NCBI GenBank assembly: GCA_022560025.1
Contig: JAFISE010000081.1
Span: 62,001 to 126,000 of the forward strand
Source: Stagonosporopsis chrysanthemi
Lineage: Eukaryota; Ascomycota; Dothideomycetes; Pleosporales; Didymellaceae
DNA: 64,000 nucleotides
Direction of reading: 5' to 3'
Part shown: positions 34,093 to 45,089 of the stretch, piece after piece
How positions within the stretch are numbered: the stretch's first letter is position 1
Layout: every line of letters begins with the position of its first letter
Notes under the pieces: generated by a model
What the model was told of the DNA's origin: nothing
Databases searched by the model: none
Seen by the model: only the letters and a program-made list of their open reading frames with translations
Position numbers and translations under genes: made by a program

Positions 34093-35255
34093 ATGATCCA
34101 ACTGTCGAATAGGGTGAGTCGCTTAGAGAACCTGGGACTGATTGACGGACACCGCTCGCTTGCCCAGCACGCACCCACTCCAGCCGCCAAACAATCAGCT
34201 TGCCTCATCATCTGCTATTGTCGTCTGCCACTCCGACGAAGTCTCATGCGCTATGCATAGGACCAACCGTAAACGCCCACGCGATCCAGAAAGCAAACAC
34301 CATTCATATAAAACCGCCTCGACCAGCCGAACAGTCGAGGAAACTTTACCAGATCACACTTATATACTCAAGAAATCTTTTCTGTTCGCAGCGCGGTGCT
34401 CTTGCGGATGTGCTTGAAGAGTGTGCACAGCGCAACCTTCTCGCATTGCAGCTTGTCCTGCAGAGGCTCTGGGGAGACGAGTACAGGACCAAGCTTACGG
34501 ACCCGCTGAAGAGGTTCAACCTCCTGGCCGCCAAAAACGCAACCGATGCGCTCGCATCGCAGTGGAGCCAATACATGAGCGACGAGTACAGGCGGGTGCA
34601 GCCGCTGTTCCAGTGGGCGCGCACGTCGAGCGATACGTGGTTCGACGGCCAGCCAATTGTCCCGCGCTCCTGTGATATCGAGGAGCACTATGATGAGTGC
34701 AAACCTGACAAGCGGAAAGCCGCCATTGTCAGGCGCCTCGAGCAAGAGCTGAAATCGGTGCGGAAGGAGCAGCATGATGCTCGCGTGCTCGCGTGGGAGG
34801 AGACCGGGCTGCTGGACACCGCCACCGGCACGAGAGCAGGGCTGCCGCGGCTGGAGATGCCGGCCTCATCAACTCTCCACCCGTACCGCAAGGTGATGGC
34901 TGCGCCGACGGTACCGCCGCTGGTGGTGCCTTGGGAGGCTGATGTGGCCGAGGATAGGGGCGAAGAAACACGACGCTTCATAAGAAACGACAAGCTCCTC
35001 CGCAGGTGGAACGACCGCCAGAACATGACCAGCATAGATATCGCCATCGAGACGTCCAAACTGTACAAAATATGCAAGGCGAAGAAGGTCTTTAAGATGC
35101 TCGATAGGTATAAACGGGAGATGCGTGTGAACATGCTATGACTAACACCGCAAAGGACATTCAACAACAGCACTGCTGCTGCCGCCGGCCAAGTTGGGAT
35201 GAACACCGCCGCAACAACTTTCACTCCGTCCAAATCCACCCGCGGGGCGCCTTAA
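34093..35255 (+). CDS. Hypothetical protein (spliced), about 278 aa
   Basis: Core exon 34392-35107 is well supported. It begins after a polypyrimidine-CAG acceptor (TTTTCTGTTCGCAG) and encodes RGALADVLEECAQRNLLALQ and a helical, charged protein with LEQELKSVRKEQ. It ends at a GTATAA donor, with an ACTAAC branch site and AAG acceptor leading to a last exon 35156-35255 (RTFNNSTAAAAGQVG, stop at 35253). The first exon is tentative: ATG at 34093 with a GTGAGT donor at 34114 gives MIQLSNR in phase 0, needing a 278-nt intron. No domain was recognised. The repeated helical pattern and lack of signal peptide suggest an intracellular protein. Confidence 0.6.
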
Positions 35256-35514
35256 CAAGCTCAAATCCAAAGCCCGCCATGCAGCTGACGCTAAAGTCCC
35301 CGGTCAAAACCGCGTCGCTCAAGGCATCCGCCTACCTCGATGACACAGGCGTAGAGCCTGAAGCGAGGGCCGTCACAGGGTGGGTGCTACACCAAACCCG
35401 ATACCTTTGGCGGCAACAGGGACCGCGGTGATCCTGGGGCAGGCGGTGCTGGCTTCCTGGGCGAGAGGAAGCGGAGTTGTTACTTTGGGGGCTCGACAGG
35501 GTCGTGAGCTATTC

Positions 35515-35932
35515 ATGCAGTGGACGGCATCGAGGTCGTGCTGCAGCACCGCTTCGATCGCGAGCTGGAACCGAGAGCGATGTCGCCAACCTTTGATCCA
35601 CTCGGCAGACAGGAATCAGAGAAGCAGGAGACTACCTTTGCCGAGCCACTGAGAGTAGCATTGGTAACAGCATAATAATCTGTGGATTTCAGCGGCGCAG
35701 CGGCTGTAGCATCGGAGATGAGCCAGAGGCGAAGCTCGTGTGCAGCAAGGTCCACCTTCTGCGTTCCTTTCACCAGCCTAACATCCTCCGCCGCCCACAC
35801 GTTGCGGGCTTGCGCAGAGTCAATACTAAGAGACGCGAGGTCTACTTCAATACTCTGCGAGTCGTTCCTGCAATTTGTGACACCGAGGATCTGGCGAGAG
35901 CCTAAGAGCTCCCCCAGCCAGATGTCGTATTC
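35515..35932 (-). pseudogene. GH27 alpha-galactosidase C-terminal remnant
   Basis: In one minus-strand frame the sequence reads EYDIWLGELLGSRQILGVTN, then VWAAEDVRLVKG and VDLAAHELRLWLISD. This resembles the C-terminal beta-sandwich of fungal GH27 alpha-galactosidases. It is followed by LKSTDYYAVTNATLSG and LPSGSKVGDIALGSS, like the extra C-terminal module some carry. No catalytic barrel lies upstream: the neighbouring sequence on that side belongs to an unrelated gene fragment. The frame loses similarity and stops near 35515. I read it as a truncated pseudogene. The family call is from memory of conserved patterns, not a search. Confidence 0.5.
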
Positions 35933-35965
35933 CTGTCAGCGGTATATATCAAGCAACGAACTCGC

Positions 35966-36398
35966 CAATTGGGGAACACCACCATCGGACGCGGCAGCCC
36001 ATGCTGGCGTGCGTTCTCCGTCACGACCGCGTGCCGGTCGATCGCTTGTCGAGCGCCAGCGATCGGTGGCAGAACGAGTCCACCGTGGCGTTGGCAGTGG
36101 CGGTATAGCAGCATGGCTACGAGTCGACGATCTCGGGCAATCGTCGCCAAGTTCTGGTCGGCCAGCTCCGGACGCGTCAGGAAGAGAATCAACTCGTCCA
36201 TCAGGTCCGGGTTCTGGTCGAAGGCGTCCTTGAGTGAAGGTCAGTCAGGTGTTGACAGTATGGGGTAAGTCAGGATGTGCAAGAGGTACTCACAATGTGC
36301 TCAGATCTCTGGATCGCGCTGTCAATGTCACGGTCGAAGTTGTGGTTGGCATGTATTCGGCCGCTGTTCTGGTCGAGCACTGGAAAGCCTTCACAGCG
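35966..36398 (-). pseudogene. Truncated paralogue of the 46.4 kb gene (uncharacterised family)
   Basis: Two exon-like pieces on the minus strand. One ends DSAIQRSEHI before a GTGAGT donor at about 36298. The other begins DAFDQNPDLMDELILF (AG acceptor near 36228) and continues RLVAMLLYRHCQRHGGLVLP and VVFPNW to 35966. The intact gene at 46433-47366 has the same intron position and matching residues (LLRHFKHWGGLVLPP, QYPNW, and MLDN versus VLDQ upstream). Similarity ends upstream near 36398 and downstream right after NW, where a GC (not GT) dinucleotide occupies the donor position. Both ends therefore look broken. Confidence 0.6.
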
Positions 36399-36708
36399 GG
36401 GCTACTACGATGCCAACATCCAGGCTGCACTTCAGCGAGCTTCAGCAGGCGCTGCCCATTATGTGGGAAGCAATCGCTGTGGTCGCTGCGCGAATCCTGG
36501 TTGCGTCAACCTTCACTTCAATGGCCTCTGTACCCAGGCCTACTGCGATGGCATGTTGCTGAACTGGGGTGCTTGCAGCAAATACCAGATGAATGGCAAC
36601 TATGCCCAGTGTTCCTTCTATCGTGAGTTTTTTCTTGTGCTTTCCTTTCTAATCGTTTGTTGCTAACTCTTTCCCTTAGGCAAGCCTGCTAGCAACACTA
36701 AGTTGTAA
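36325..36708 (+). CDS. Small Cys-rich protein, about 108 aa
   Basis: Two exons: 36325-36622 and 36680-36708, phase 1, with GTGAGT donor, GCTAAC branch site and TAG acceptor. The good intron is the main evidence that this is a gene. The C-terminal 50 residues hold seven cysteines (NRCGRCANPGC, NGLCTQAYCDG, WGACSKYQ, AQCSFYR) and end KPASNTKL. The first about 25 residues (MSRSKLWLACIRPLFW) are antisense to the truncated neighbour gene, so the native first exon may have been lost or lie elsewhere; CAG at about 36395-36397 could be an acceptor. A secreted effector-like or zinc-binding role is possible but unproven. Confidence 0.5.
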
Positions 36709-36795
36709 AAGACATGAAAATGATGACAATTTAGTGTCTCCTGCCCTTCGCGCTTCATCCAACCACAAGAGCGATGATACTTCGGAGATGAGCAT

Positions 36796-36948
36796 TCAGT
36801 CTTTCCTGCCATCAACGAGAGTGTTGCGGATTTCTTTGGCTTGGGCACATCCGCCTTGAGCGTAGATCCCAGGCAACGGTGGGAATTGGTTGGTGAAAGG
36901 TAAGGGCACGGTTTGCGTTGAGGGCTGGATCTTGTACCGGTCGGCCAT
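36796..36948 (-). CDS. Possible small protein, 50 aa
   Basis: Short frame MADRYKIQPSTQTVPLPFTN... ending LVDGRKD. There may be an upstream exon MSNQQRTDPRQPDA with a GTAAGG donor just before it. No family recognised; included only because codon use looks protein-like. Confidence 0.25.
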   Translation of the reverse strand: MADRYKIQPSTQTVPLPFTNQFPPLPGIYAQGGCAQAKEIRNTLVDGRKD

Positions 36949-37418
36949 TGCCCTGGCCTTACTGGGCGTCGGGCTGTCGAGGGTCCGTTCGCTGTTGGTT
37001 GGACATGGCTGTGAAGTTTTTGAGTTAGAGACTGCGCGAAGTTGAAAAGTTGAGAAGTGTTGGTGGAGAATTGGAAATGTTCCTGGGAGCCCAAGCGGGG
37101 GTTTATATGTTCCTGGTGTGAAAGTGAAAGAGTAGGGAATCATGAATTCTATCAAATAGGTGTTCCTCTTGATTTTCAAAGTCCTCGAAAGTTGTTTCGG
37201 AAACAGCTAGAATCTTTCTGTACATTTTGAATGGTGGTTTCTTGATATGATTCTGACTGCAAAGGCCATTTCAAGTGGTAGACGATGCTTGGCTGAATGA
37301 CTATACAGAAAGTGAAGCAAAAGAATGCACCAACGCTAAGCTTCAAAACAATGACACTTCAATCCAAAGAACGGCATCCACTGGCCTACTACGAATGCGC
37401 CACCACGTTTGTGCCAGC
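36949..37418. other. Intergenic, laccase 3' flank
   Basis: AT-richer than the coding surroundings. No further gene seen between the small frames at 36.8 kb and the laccase stop codon. Confidence 0.4.
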
Positions 37419-39279
37419 TTACACACCAGAGTCTTCCTGCTCAATGCTCGCCTCCTCCGTGAAGCTAGTCCAACTATCACACCCAGTAGTCAACCTAGTC
37501 TCATCCGTCAGTGCCGCTATCTCATCGTACCTCTCGATAAACTGCAGCGCGAAGCCTTCACTGGTGTGCCAACCAATATGGCAGTGCATGAGCCACGCAC
37601 CCGGATTATCGGTTTCGAACGCGAGAACAAGATAGCCACTAGCTGGCAACATTGCAGTGTCCCTGCGCGGCGGATTGCTCAGGTTCAGCGATACAGATGA
37701 TGAGTATGCTCCCGAGCCCTGCGCGAGGACGGAGAAGTCGTGACCGTGCAAGTGGATTGGGTGGGGCACAGCGAGTGTCGTCTCGATGACGAGGTACGTC
37801 CAAACATTGGCATCAGGCAATTCGAGAACAGCGTTAGGTGTCTCGTAGGTTGTGTTCCCAGCTAGGATCTGCTCGAGCGTGGGGTTCTCCCACTCGACGA
37901 CCATCGTGGTGCTGTTCAGGTACCAGCGGAAGAGTTTATCAGAGTTGAAGCCCACAGTTGCAGCCTCCACATTCGTACTTGATTCACTCTCAACTGTCTT
38001 GCTGACGTACGGCACGAGGTTGTCCGTTTCGTCGTCGCAGCTGTCTTCATAAGAGTGGGCTGCTGTAGACGGAGTTGAGAGCGAGTCACCGTAGTAGATG
38101 ATGCCGCGGATATCGTCCGTGTTGTCGTTCTCAGAGCATGCAGACTGTGGGATAGCGCGTAGCCAGAAGCTGTCTGCGACATCGGCTTGGTCGGCTGTGA
38201 CGATCACGTCGTAGCGTTGGCCCATGCCGATATCGAGAACGGTGGTTTCGTATGGTGTGATGGGAACGAGATCAGAGGCAATAACTTGCAAGGTGTGGTT
38301 GTCGATCATAAACTTGAAGTGCGTGTCCACAGCTGCGTTCACTAGTCTAATGCGGTAGGAAATGCCGGAAACAAACGAGGTGTTGTAACGGTGGCCGCCT
38401 TCATCGTAGGTATTCGTGCCGTTGATCAGGCCATTGTCAAGTGTCGGAGGTCCTGAGCTTTCAGCGGAGATGTATAGCTCATCAACAGTCTATTTTGTGT
38501 CAGCAAACTCACAAAGACGGAGAACAGAATCCATGTTATACCTGGTGATCCCAGTCATTCAGGAACAGCATGCCCAGGTCTTCATCGTAATCGGCCGTAG
38601 CAGGGCCGTTGATAACGATACCACCGAAAATACCTTGCCACGCTTGTAGTGCAAAGTGAGAATGATACCAGGTACTACCATACTGCGTCGCTCTCCATGA
38701 GTACGTGACAGTATCCTCAGGAGCAGTTGGACATTGGGTAATTGAGACAACACCGTCTTGATCGTTGGTATAATTCTGGCGGATACCGTGCCAGTGAATG
38801 CTGGTACCATTCTTAGAATCTATTAAGTTGTTTGTCACATGCACAGTGACGGTGTCGCCCCAGTCTGCAAATAGTGTCGGACCGGGAATGGTGCTGGGAC
38901 GATGTCAGCCTGGTGCGCCTGTTGAAGATGATTAGACTTACCCATTGACAGCCATTGCCGAGCGCGAGACACCGTCAGGAGCAACGGTCACATCATCAAG
39001 AGTCAGCCAATACTCTCTGGTGACTCCCGTATCAGGGACTTCTGCGTACTCATGTTAGTCTTGACATAAACATTGTCGCAGGAGATACCTACCGGTGGCG
39101 TAATCGGTGTCTATGGAGTAGTTGCACCATTCCGAACGAGTGGAAGCAGCGTTGCCGGAGCACAAGTCTCTACTGGACAAGAGCTGGGAGTGCGAATGGC
39201 CCCTATTGAGGGGCGTTGAAGGGTGAGCCAGTGCAGCACCAAGCAGGACTGCTGCACCGAGAACGTAACGAAAGGGCAT
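37419..39279 (-). CDS. Laccase (multicopper oxidase), secreted
   Basis: Four exons on the minus strand: 39093-39279, 38942-39041, 38542-38893 and 37419-38489, giving about 569 aa. Signal peptide MPFRYVLGAAVLLGAALAHP. All four copper-binding motifs are intact: SIHWHGIRQ, TWYHSHF, HPIHLHGHDF and LMHCHIGWHTSEGF. Ten residues after the type 1 copper cysteine lies Phe, the residue class linked to higher redox potential. The protein ends DSGV, the C-terminal plug typical of ascomycete laccases that blocks the solvent channel. It oxidises phenols with reduction of oxygen to water (melanin, lignin or humus chemistry). The start was chosen for the signal peptide; an in-frame ATG further upstream would give a long non-secretory extension. 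Confidence 0.96.
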
Positions 39280-40145
39280 AATGATAGGCTGCTTAAAGAG
39301 TGCTAGAAGCGGAAGCAAAGGAACAAAGGTGTATTGAACTGAGACTGGAATGAGCGTGATGATCTGAAAAGAATTGATAGGGAAGCTGCAACCTCTTATG
39401 CATTCTTCCGCCACTGTAAGCACTGCTCTCGCACTCAGATGCAGTACACCATCGATTCCACTGGTTTCATCCTGATTTAGCCACTAACTTTGCGGCCCTT
39501 CCAAACTTGGCGTCGCTGCGGAGCGGGATGCTGTCTGCACGACGCGGCGAAGGATCGTCGGCATGAAGTACCCGGCCTTCACTCAGGAACATACTGAACA
39601 GGCTCCCAGAGAAACATCGAGCATTCTCTGTTGTGAAGTGAAGCCTTGTACGTCCCTGACTAGTTAGTTCTACAACCCCGGTGCAAGTAGCCGTGCGTGC
39701 ATGGATGCCCATGTCCTACAGACGACGACTGCTGTGGCTGGTGCAGGTACACAGACCAGGGTTTCCACCTCAGTCATCACGCTGCCTCATGCGTGGCCAA
39801 GCACTGCGGGATTAGTTGACAAGGCTCGACAAGCATTCGTTATTGCGAAAGGCGCGCGGCTTGATTCTGATAGGTACGTCCGATGTTGGCCTGATAAACC
39901 CCCATGGGAGCTAACGGCTGCTCCACAAGTGAAAATAGGATGGTGTCAAGGGTGACGAAGACTGCTTGCGTAGGTGACCACGTCCAGCTGAAGCGTGAGC
40001 CCATCCCACTTACGGCCTTCATCAAAGAGCATGCCTCCACCCTTTTCAGAAGTAGCAGTATCAAGTCTCTCTTTGAAGTCTTCAGCTACCCAATTCCCAG
40101 GAGTTACTTACATCTTGTTCATTCATTACTGTCAAGTACGCAGCG
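39280..40145. promoter_or_regulatory. Divergent promoter of laccase and secreted hypothetical gene
   Basis: An 866-nt gap between two divergent start codons. No gene recognised inside. Confidence 0.4.
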
Positions 40146-40799
40146 ATGTTCTTCTCTCGTCTCGCTGTGCTTTGCACGCTGCCCTTATTCGCACTTGGTG
40201 CAAAGAAGCGCTCTGTGCCCTCGAAGTTCTCTCTTTACGGATATGGCGAAGGATATGGTGGTTTCCCCCTGTTCTATGCGGATGGTGAGTCATATCTTTC
40301 GCGAAAGACGTCCCACTGACGTAGTCTAGGCTATGCGTACATTGGTGAGGCCGCCCAGTCGAATAGCAGCGACGCAGCAACAGTCGATTGTAAGTGGCCA
40401 CCGTACCTCGATTGACTTGGAGACTGACCAAGCTCTACAGTCTCTCTCGGCACCGGCGACGAGAGGGACCTTTGGATTGGAAACCCCAACACCACACTTC
40501 TGACTAATGCCACTGCGGCCTCTTGGTCCGATGTGATCTTCTACGTTCCCGATAACACGACCTCGGATAAGCGTGTTGGGTTCCTGTCGAGCGGTGACTC
40601 TACTAATAGTGCCATCGAGTCCGGTTTCTATTTCTACGGCTCAACTGCTGTCCTGATTGGAGAGACTGGGGATCTGGAGTCGAACTTCTATGCTCTGCAA
40701 CTCAGCGAACACGTCCACCGATTGTACTGGAATGATACCAGCCTCGGTCAGAAGCCCGTCATCCTCAGGAGCATGGCGCCGTCAAACCCACCCAACTAA
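40146..40799 (+). CDS. Secreted hypothetical protein, 185 aa
   Basis: Three exons: 40146-40284, 40330-40389 and 40441-40799, all with good splice sites. Signal peptide MFFSRLAVLCTLPLFALGA is followed by a possible dibasic site (KKR). The mature part has several N-glycosylation sequons (NSSD, NTTL, NATA, NTTS, NDTS) and alternating hydrophobic residues as in a beta-rich domain (FSLGTGDERDLWIG, GFYFYGSTAVLIG). Only the signal peptide contains Cys, so the mature domain is not disulfide-stabilised. No named family is recognised; the pattern suggests a secreted beta-sandwich protein. It lies divergently from the laccase. Confidence 0.82.
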
Positions 40800-42541
40800 G
40801 GACCAGTAGTCGCGCATGAAGGAGCGAGGCCGGCGTTGTGTACCGAAATGATGACGTGTATAGCTTGGCATGACTCGTTTTGGCAGGGCTATTTCAGCTA
40901 TTTTGTTTCGTACGTGTAGTCAGCTTGGTGAAAAGCCTATTCAATCGTTCACTATGTACTCTTCGCCTGCCTTGATAACAGCGGCATAACCAAGCCATAC
41001 ACATAACTACATAGCAATAAATGGTCTTGATGATTCTCTATGCCACTGTCAAATGCAAATGTCCTTATTCTCTCGTGCCGCGCGTTCTTTACGAATACTC
41101 GTGGACGTGTGCCAGTGGGGCTGCGGGAATCTCCTGCGGATCGTTGAGACTCAAGCCATCTAACAATTGACTGGAAAACACGAAAATAGATGGCACACCT
41201 CGCGCCGTTTTGCGCCGAGTTGATGGTGAGGGTGGAAAGGGGTGGGGATGGGGGAGACAAAGTGAGGATGACACGGTCTCATCGTCCGTGCACAGGCGCT
41301 TCGTCCACAACAATGTCAACAGGCGACTTGAATATCTTCGAGCTTCGATGACTTGTACTCGTCTTGACGTTGTCTTGTACATGAATGCTACATACCGCTC
41401 TTCTAATTTCTACTTCGTAATCTCACATAAATTGTAAGGACTACAAATACACTTGTATATGAACAAGTGCTGCGCGCGAAAAAAGTTCAAGCCCAGTACA
41501 GGAATGATTCGGAACTCGGTCAAGCAGAATCTCAAGCTAGAAAGAAGCACCGAACAAGCTGGCTCGTCCCGGCGGCGCTTCATCAGATTGATCGTTGTCG
41601 GCTTTGCATGGGAACCGAAGTGCGTGCGACTACCGCAACTTCATCAGCAACGCAAGACATCGAATACTAGCGCAAAGAGAAAACAGTCTAAACTCGCTAA
41701 TGAATATCGGTGAGCCACTTCGGTATCTTAAGCTTCGCACATAGATAGCTTGAGGATGCACTGTAGCATCAAATCTCGACTCGATGGAACAAGCACACAT
41801 TCAAACACAACCAGAAACTTCGACTCTGCCTCTACATGCACAACAGCGTACCATCAAATCTCAAAAGACTACACGGCCTTTTTGAGAACAGCCGCACTAT
41901 CCAATAAGCATAATTGCTTTACTGTCTAATATGACCCGTGGCTCGCTTCGCCTTGCACCACATACCCCTTCCCGCCCATACCACCACCAGCTTTACGACC
42001 GTATCCACCATCACCAACTTCAATTCAGCACCAAAACTAATAACACTGAGCCCCCAGCACCCTCACCTCGGCTACACCTCCCCTCACCTCCCCTGCTCCG
42101 TCCCTCAACCTCGCCAAGCCTTCCCGAAACACCCTCCAAACACTCCCAAACTACCCACGCGCCACCCCTTCGTGCCTCAAACCCGCGCCCCGCAAACACC
42201 CTCAGCTTGCAGCCAACAAGTGGACGAGCGCGACGGGTGTCAAGCTCCAAAAAGCCGTGGTCAGCTGTGGTCAAGCAATTGGTGGGCGACTTGGCTACGG
42301 GGGTGCGTTTGATTTACGCAACTCTTGTTCTCCACCATGGCGACGGGGTACGAGGTGGGTGTAGGTATACAACAGCGCTGCTCCCCCGGTTGTAGCGAGT
42401 TGGTTTCTGGGTTACACTGCGTGCAGTGCTTTCAATCCCGTTGTATATTCTACTACGTATTTTCTTTGCTTCCCTTCGTTTGCCGGCCGGTCCGACTTCT
42501 AATATCTATAATCTGTCTATCCATCGAGAAAGAAGAAGAAA
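40800..42541. other. Intergenic, 1.7 kb
   Basis: Contains short, unsupported frames. The stretch 41931-42390 is C-rich and reads as Pro/Ser/His low complexity on the plus strand, without splice or family support. A pyrimidine-rich leader precedes the gene at 42542. Confidence 0.45.
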
Positions 42542-43723
42542 ATGTATAAGCTCATATACTTCTCAATGCTGGGTCTGGTGGCGGCTGCACCTACCGCTGC
42601 GCCTGCGCCCCAGCGTAACAAGGGAGGGGGCCAGCAGAGAGCAACGGCACAGCAGCGGGCGATGCAGGTCCCGATGGGGATCACGCAGGCGCAGGATGGA
42701 AGCATGATCCTGGACGACATGGTGATGGTGAAGTACGTCGCTCCTCTTCCCCAAAAGCTCTACTTCGAGTAAAAGAGAGTACAGCAATAGCAACAACTAA
42801 CACCTACCAGCGGCCTCCCCATCCGCTTCAAGATCGCCGCCCCAGCAGACCAGTTCCTCCCTGCCTCGGGCGTGCCCGGCGCAGCAGCAACAAGCCCCAA
42901 CGGCACCATGGGCGCCAACGTGCTCCTGCACGGCGATGGCGGCCAGTCGTTCTTCGACATGCCGAACCAAAACGTGCAAGCCAACACCATGGGCGTCGCT
43001 CTACTCGCGCCAGACCCAAACCTCTTCTGGGGCGGCGGCAGCGGCCTACAACGCACAGACGGCGTGGCGCACGCGCAGGCCGTCAATGACTGGATCCAGA
43101 ACGAGATGCCACAGCGCGTCGCGGTGAACATGTCTGCAATGGTGTTCACCGGCGTCAGTGGCGGCAGTCTACTCATGTCTGGGTTCTTTGTGCCCGCGCA
43201 AATGCAGAACTATGCGCCCAGCGCAGTCGAGTTGAACTGTGGCGGCATGCCGCCGCAGGTGCCGGTGCAGAATGCCACGGCGGTAGCCAGCACGCGCGTC
43301 CATTTCCAGTCTACGCAGTCGGAGCTGCAGTTGCTGCAGGGCAGTATTCCGCAGTCTGTTAGTGCGTACGAGCAGATTGCTACGGATCAGGGATTGAGCA
43401 CTGCGCAGATCAATCAGCTGCAGACTGTGGATAATACGCCACAGGGTGGGCATTGCGAGTTTGATGGGCAGGATTTCGTGACGGGTGTGCAGACCATGCT
43501 GACGAGCTACTCGAATGTCGTACAGGGCGGGAATGGCGTTGTGACGGGTATTGGCGCGCCGAGCACTGGGCAGGTCACTACTGGTGTGGTGGGGAATGAG
43601 AACCTTCAGTTCGTGGGCGGGCGGAAGCGCGACGAGGAGTCAATGGTGGTCGCGAGGTGGGCGCAGGATGTGGTCGAGGAAGACGATGTAGCGCTGCTGG
43701 CGTGCGATCGTACGTCATGCTAG
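42542..43723 (+). CDS. Secreted alpha/beta-hydrolase-like protein, 367 aa
   Basis: Two exons: 42542-42732 and 42811-43723, phase 2 junction (MVMVNGLPIRFKI). Signal peptide MYKLIYFSMLGLVAAAPTAA. Two features suggest an esterase-like fold: VLLHGDGGQSFFD (oxyanion-type HG motif after a hydrophobic strand) and VFTGVSGGSLLMSGFF (G-x-S-x-G nucleophile elbow). A possible catalytic His is in TPQGGHCEFDGQDF. Similar proteins occur in Pleosporales, sometimes with uninformative names. The C-terminal about 60 residues (KRDEESMVVARW) are charged and may be a tail. Substrate unknown. Confidence 0.8.
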
Positions 43724-43988
43724 GAATGGAGAGGGTAGCTCTAGAGTCAAGTAAGCATTTCCAAATAACAAAAATCCGTTCTCATAGTCCTGTCGCGTTC
43801 GGGCTTCACGTTCGGTCGGTCAAGGTGCGGGCTTGGTGTGTTCATCGTGTTCTTCATTTGACTGGTATAGTGCAGGCCTTCCATTGCTGGCTGTCGCAAG
43901 GATGTCTACCTCCACTCCTTCCACCCGTAAATGCATTTTCGCCGTTCCCGTAGACCCGTAAATGTTGGAGAAGCAGAAAAAAGACACT

Positions 43989-44616
43989 TTACATGACGAC
44001 ACCGGAGTTCGACGCGATACGCTGGGAGTGGTTAGCCGAGTTTTCCTCACTCTTCCACGGACAGCGCAACGTACGGGCCACAGCTCAGCAGCCTCCTTGG
44101 CAACGGGGCCAGTGATGGCAGAGCCCTTCATCTCACCCTTCGGGTTGACGATGACGCCGGCGTTGTCCTCGAAGTAGAGGAAGACACCGTCACCTCGCCT
44201 CCAGGGCTTGCTCTGGCGGACAATGACGGCGGGCATGACCTTCTTCCTGAGCTCAGGCTTTCCCTTCTTGACGGTGGCCATGACCATGTCGCCGGCACCA
44301 CCAGCGGGCAGGCGGTTAAGGCGCGCACCAATACCCTTGACGGAGATGATGTACAGGTTGCGGGCTCCGGAGTTGTCGCAGCAGTTCATGACGGCGCCGC
44401 TGTGTTCCCATTAGCCTGCATTCCATATATTCACGCTGCACGACCGGGTTCGTTCTTCGCGGAGGAGGCTCGAGAGCGATCGCGGGCGGGTTGGACGTAC
44501 ACAGGAAGACCGAGGGTCATCCTCAGCTTGTTACCGGAGGAACCACGACTGCGCCTGTCAGCTTGCATTCACACCGCAATCATGTGCTTCGAGACATACC
44601 CGCGCTTGGATGCCAT
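43989..44616 (-). CDS. RPL23: 60S ribosomal protein uL14 (L23)
   Basis: Four exons on the minus strand: 44600-44616, 44501-44548, 44075-44399 and 43989-44021, giving 140 aa. The 17-nt first exon encodes MASKRG. The joined protein reads through GSSGNKLRMTLGLPV, GAVMNCCDNSGARNLY, RLPAGGAGDMVMATVKKGKP and ITGPVAKEAAELWP, then RIASNSGVVM. This is nearly identical to other eukaryotic uL14 proteins, which sit at the 60S intersubunit face near eIF6. Short 5' exons with introns are typical of fungal ribosomal protein genes. Any annotation reading on past 44075 into the last intron would give a false C-terminus. Confidence 0.97.
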
Positions 44617-45089
44617 TGTGACTGTGTGTGGTGGTTAGTTGAGGGCGAGAGTTCGGTGCAGCGTCGCTGTTGTCAAAGTTCGTCGACGAGGGCAGCCAAA
44701 ATTCAAGGTGCACTTCGCTTGCAAGTCGCGCGTTGCCGGATGTGGACACTAGCGCCGAACCGCCCCACTTTGGGAAGTCGCAGAGTAGAACATCAACACC
44801 ACGGCCTCGCAAAGGGCTGCCGTGTCGAGACTGAAAATGCCATATCAGGGTTCCCTCAGTACCCACGGCCGCGGGCCACTCACGCTTATTGCTGCTCACG
44901 CATTATACCCGTTCTTCAAGCAGCGTGACTGCGCAACGCCCGCGGCCGATAACGTGCTTGAAAATGTTGATACGCTTGACTCACGTCTCAAGTCGTGGTT
45001 TGCCAACGGATAACATGCTCCCCTACGGATTACGTGCTCCCTCAAAACTGTAGACACGCCCATCGCAACAATTGATCATCACCACAATT
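44617..45089. promoter_or_regulatory. Divergent promoter of uL14 and N-acetyltransferase genes
   Basis: A 473-nt gap between divergent starts, expected to hold the strong uL14 promoter. No gene recognised. Confidence 0.4.

Noticed and set aside
35933..35965. An intron joining the truncated gene at 36 kb to the alpha-galactosidase piece
   Set aside because: It would be 33 nt with a GC donor, shorter than any other intron here; a breakpoint is simpler.
41931..42395. A 154-codon Pro/His/Ser-rich frame
   Set aside because: C-rich low-complexity intergenic DNA without splice sites, conserved motifs or a plausible promoter arrangement.
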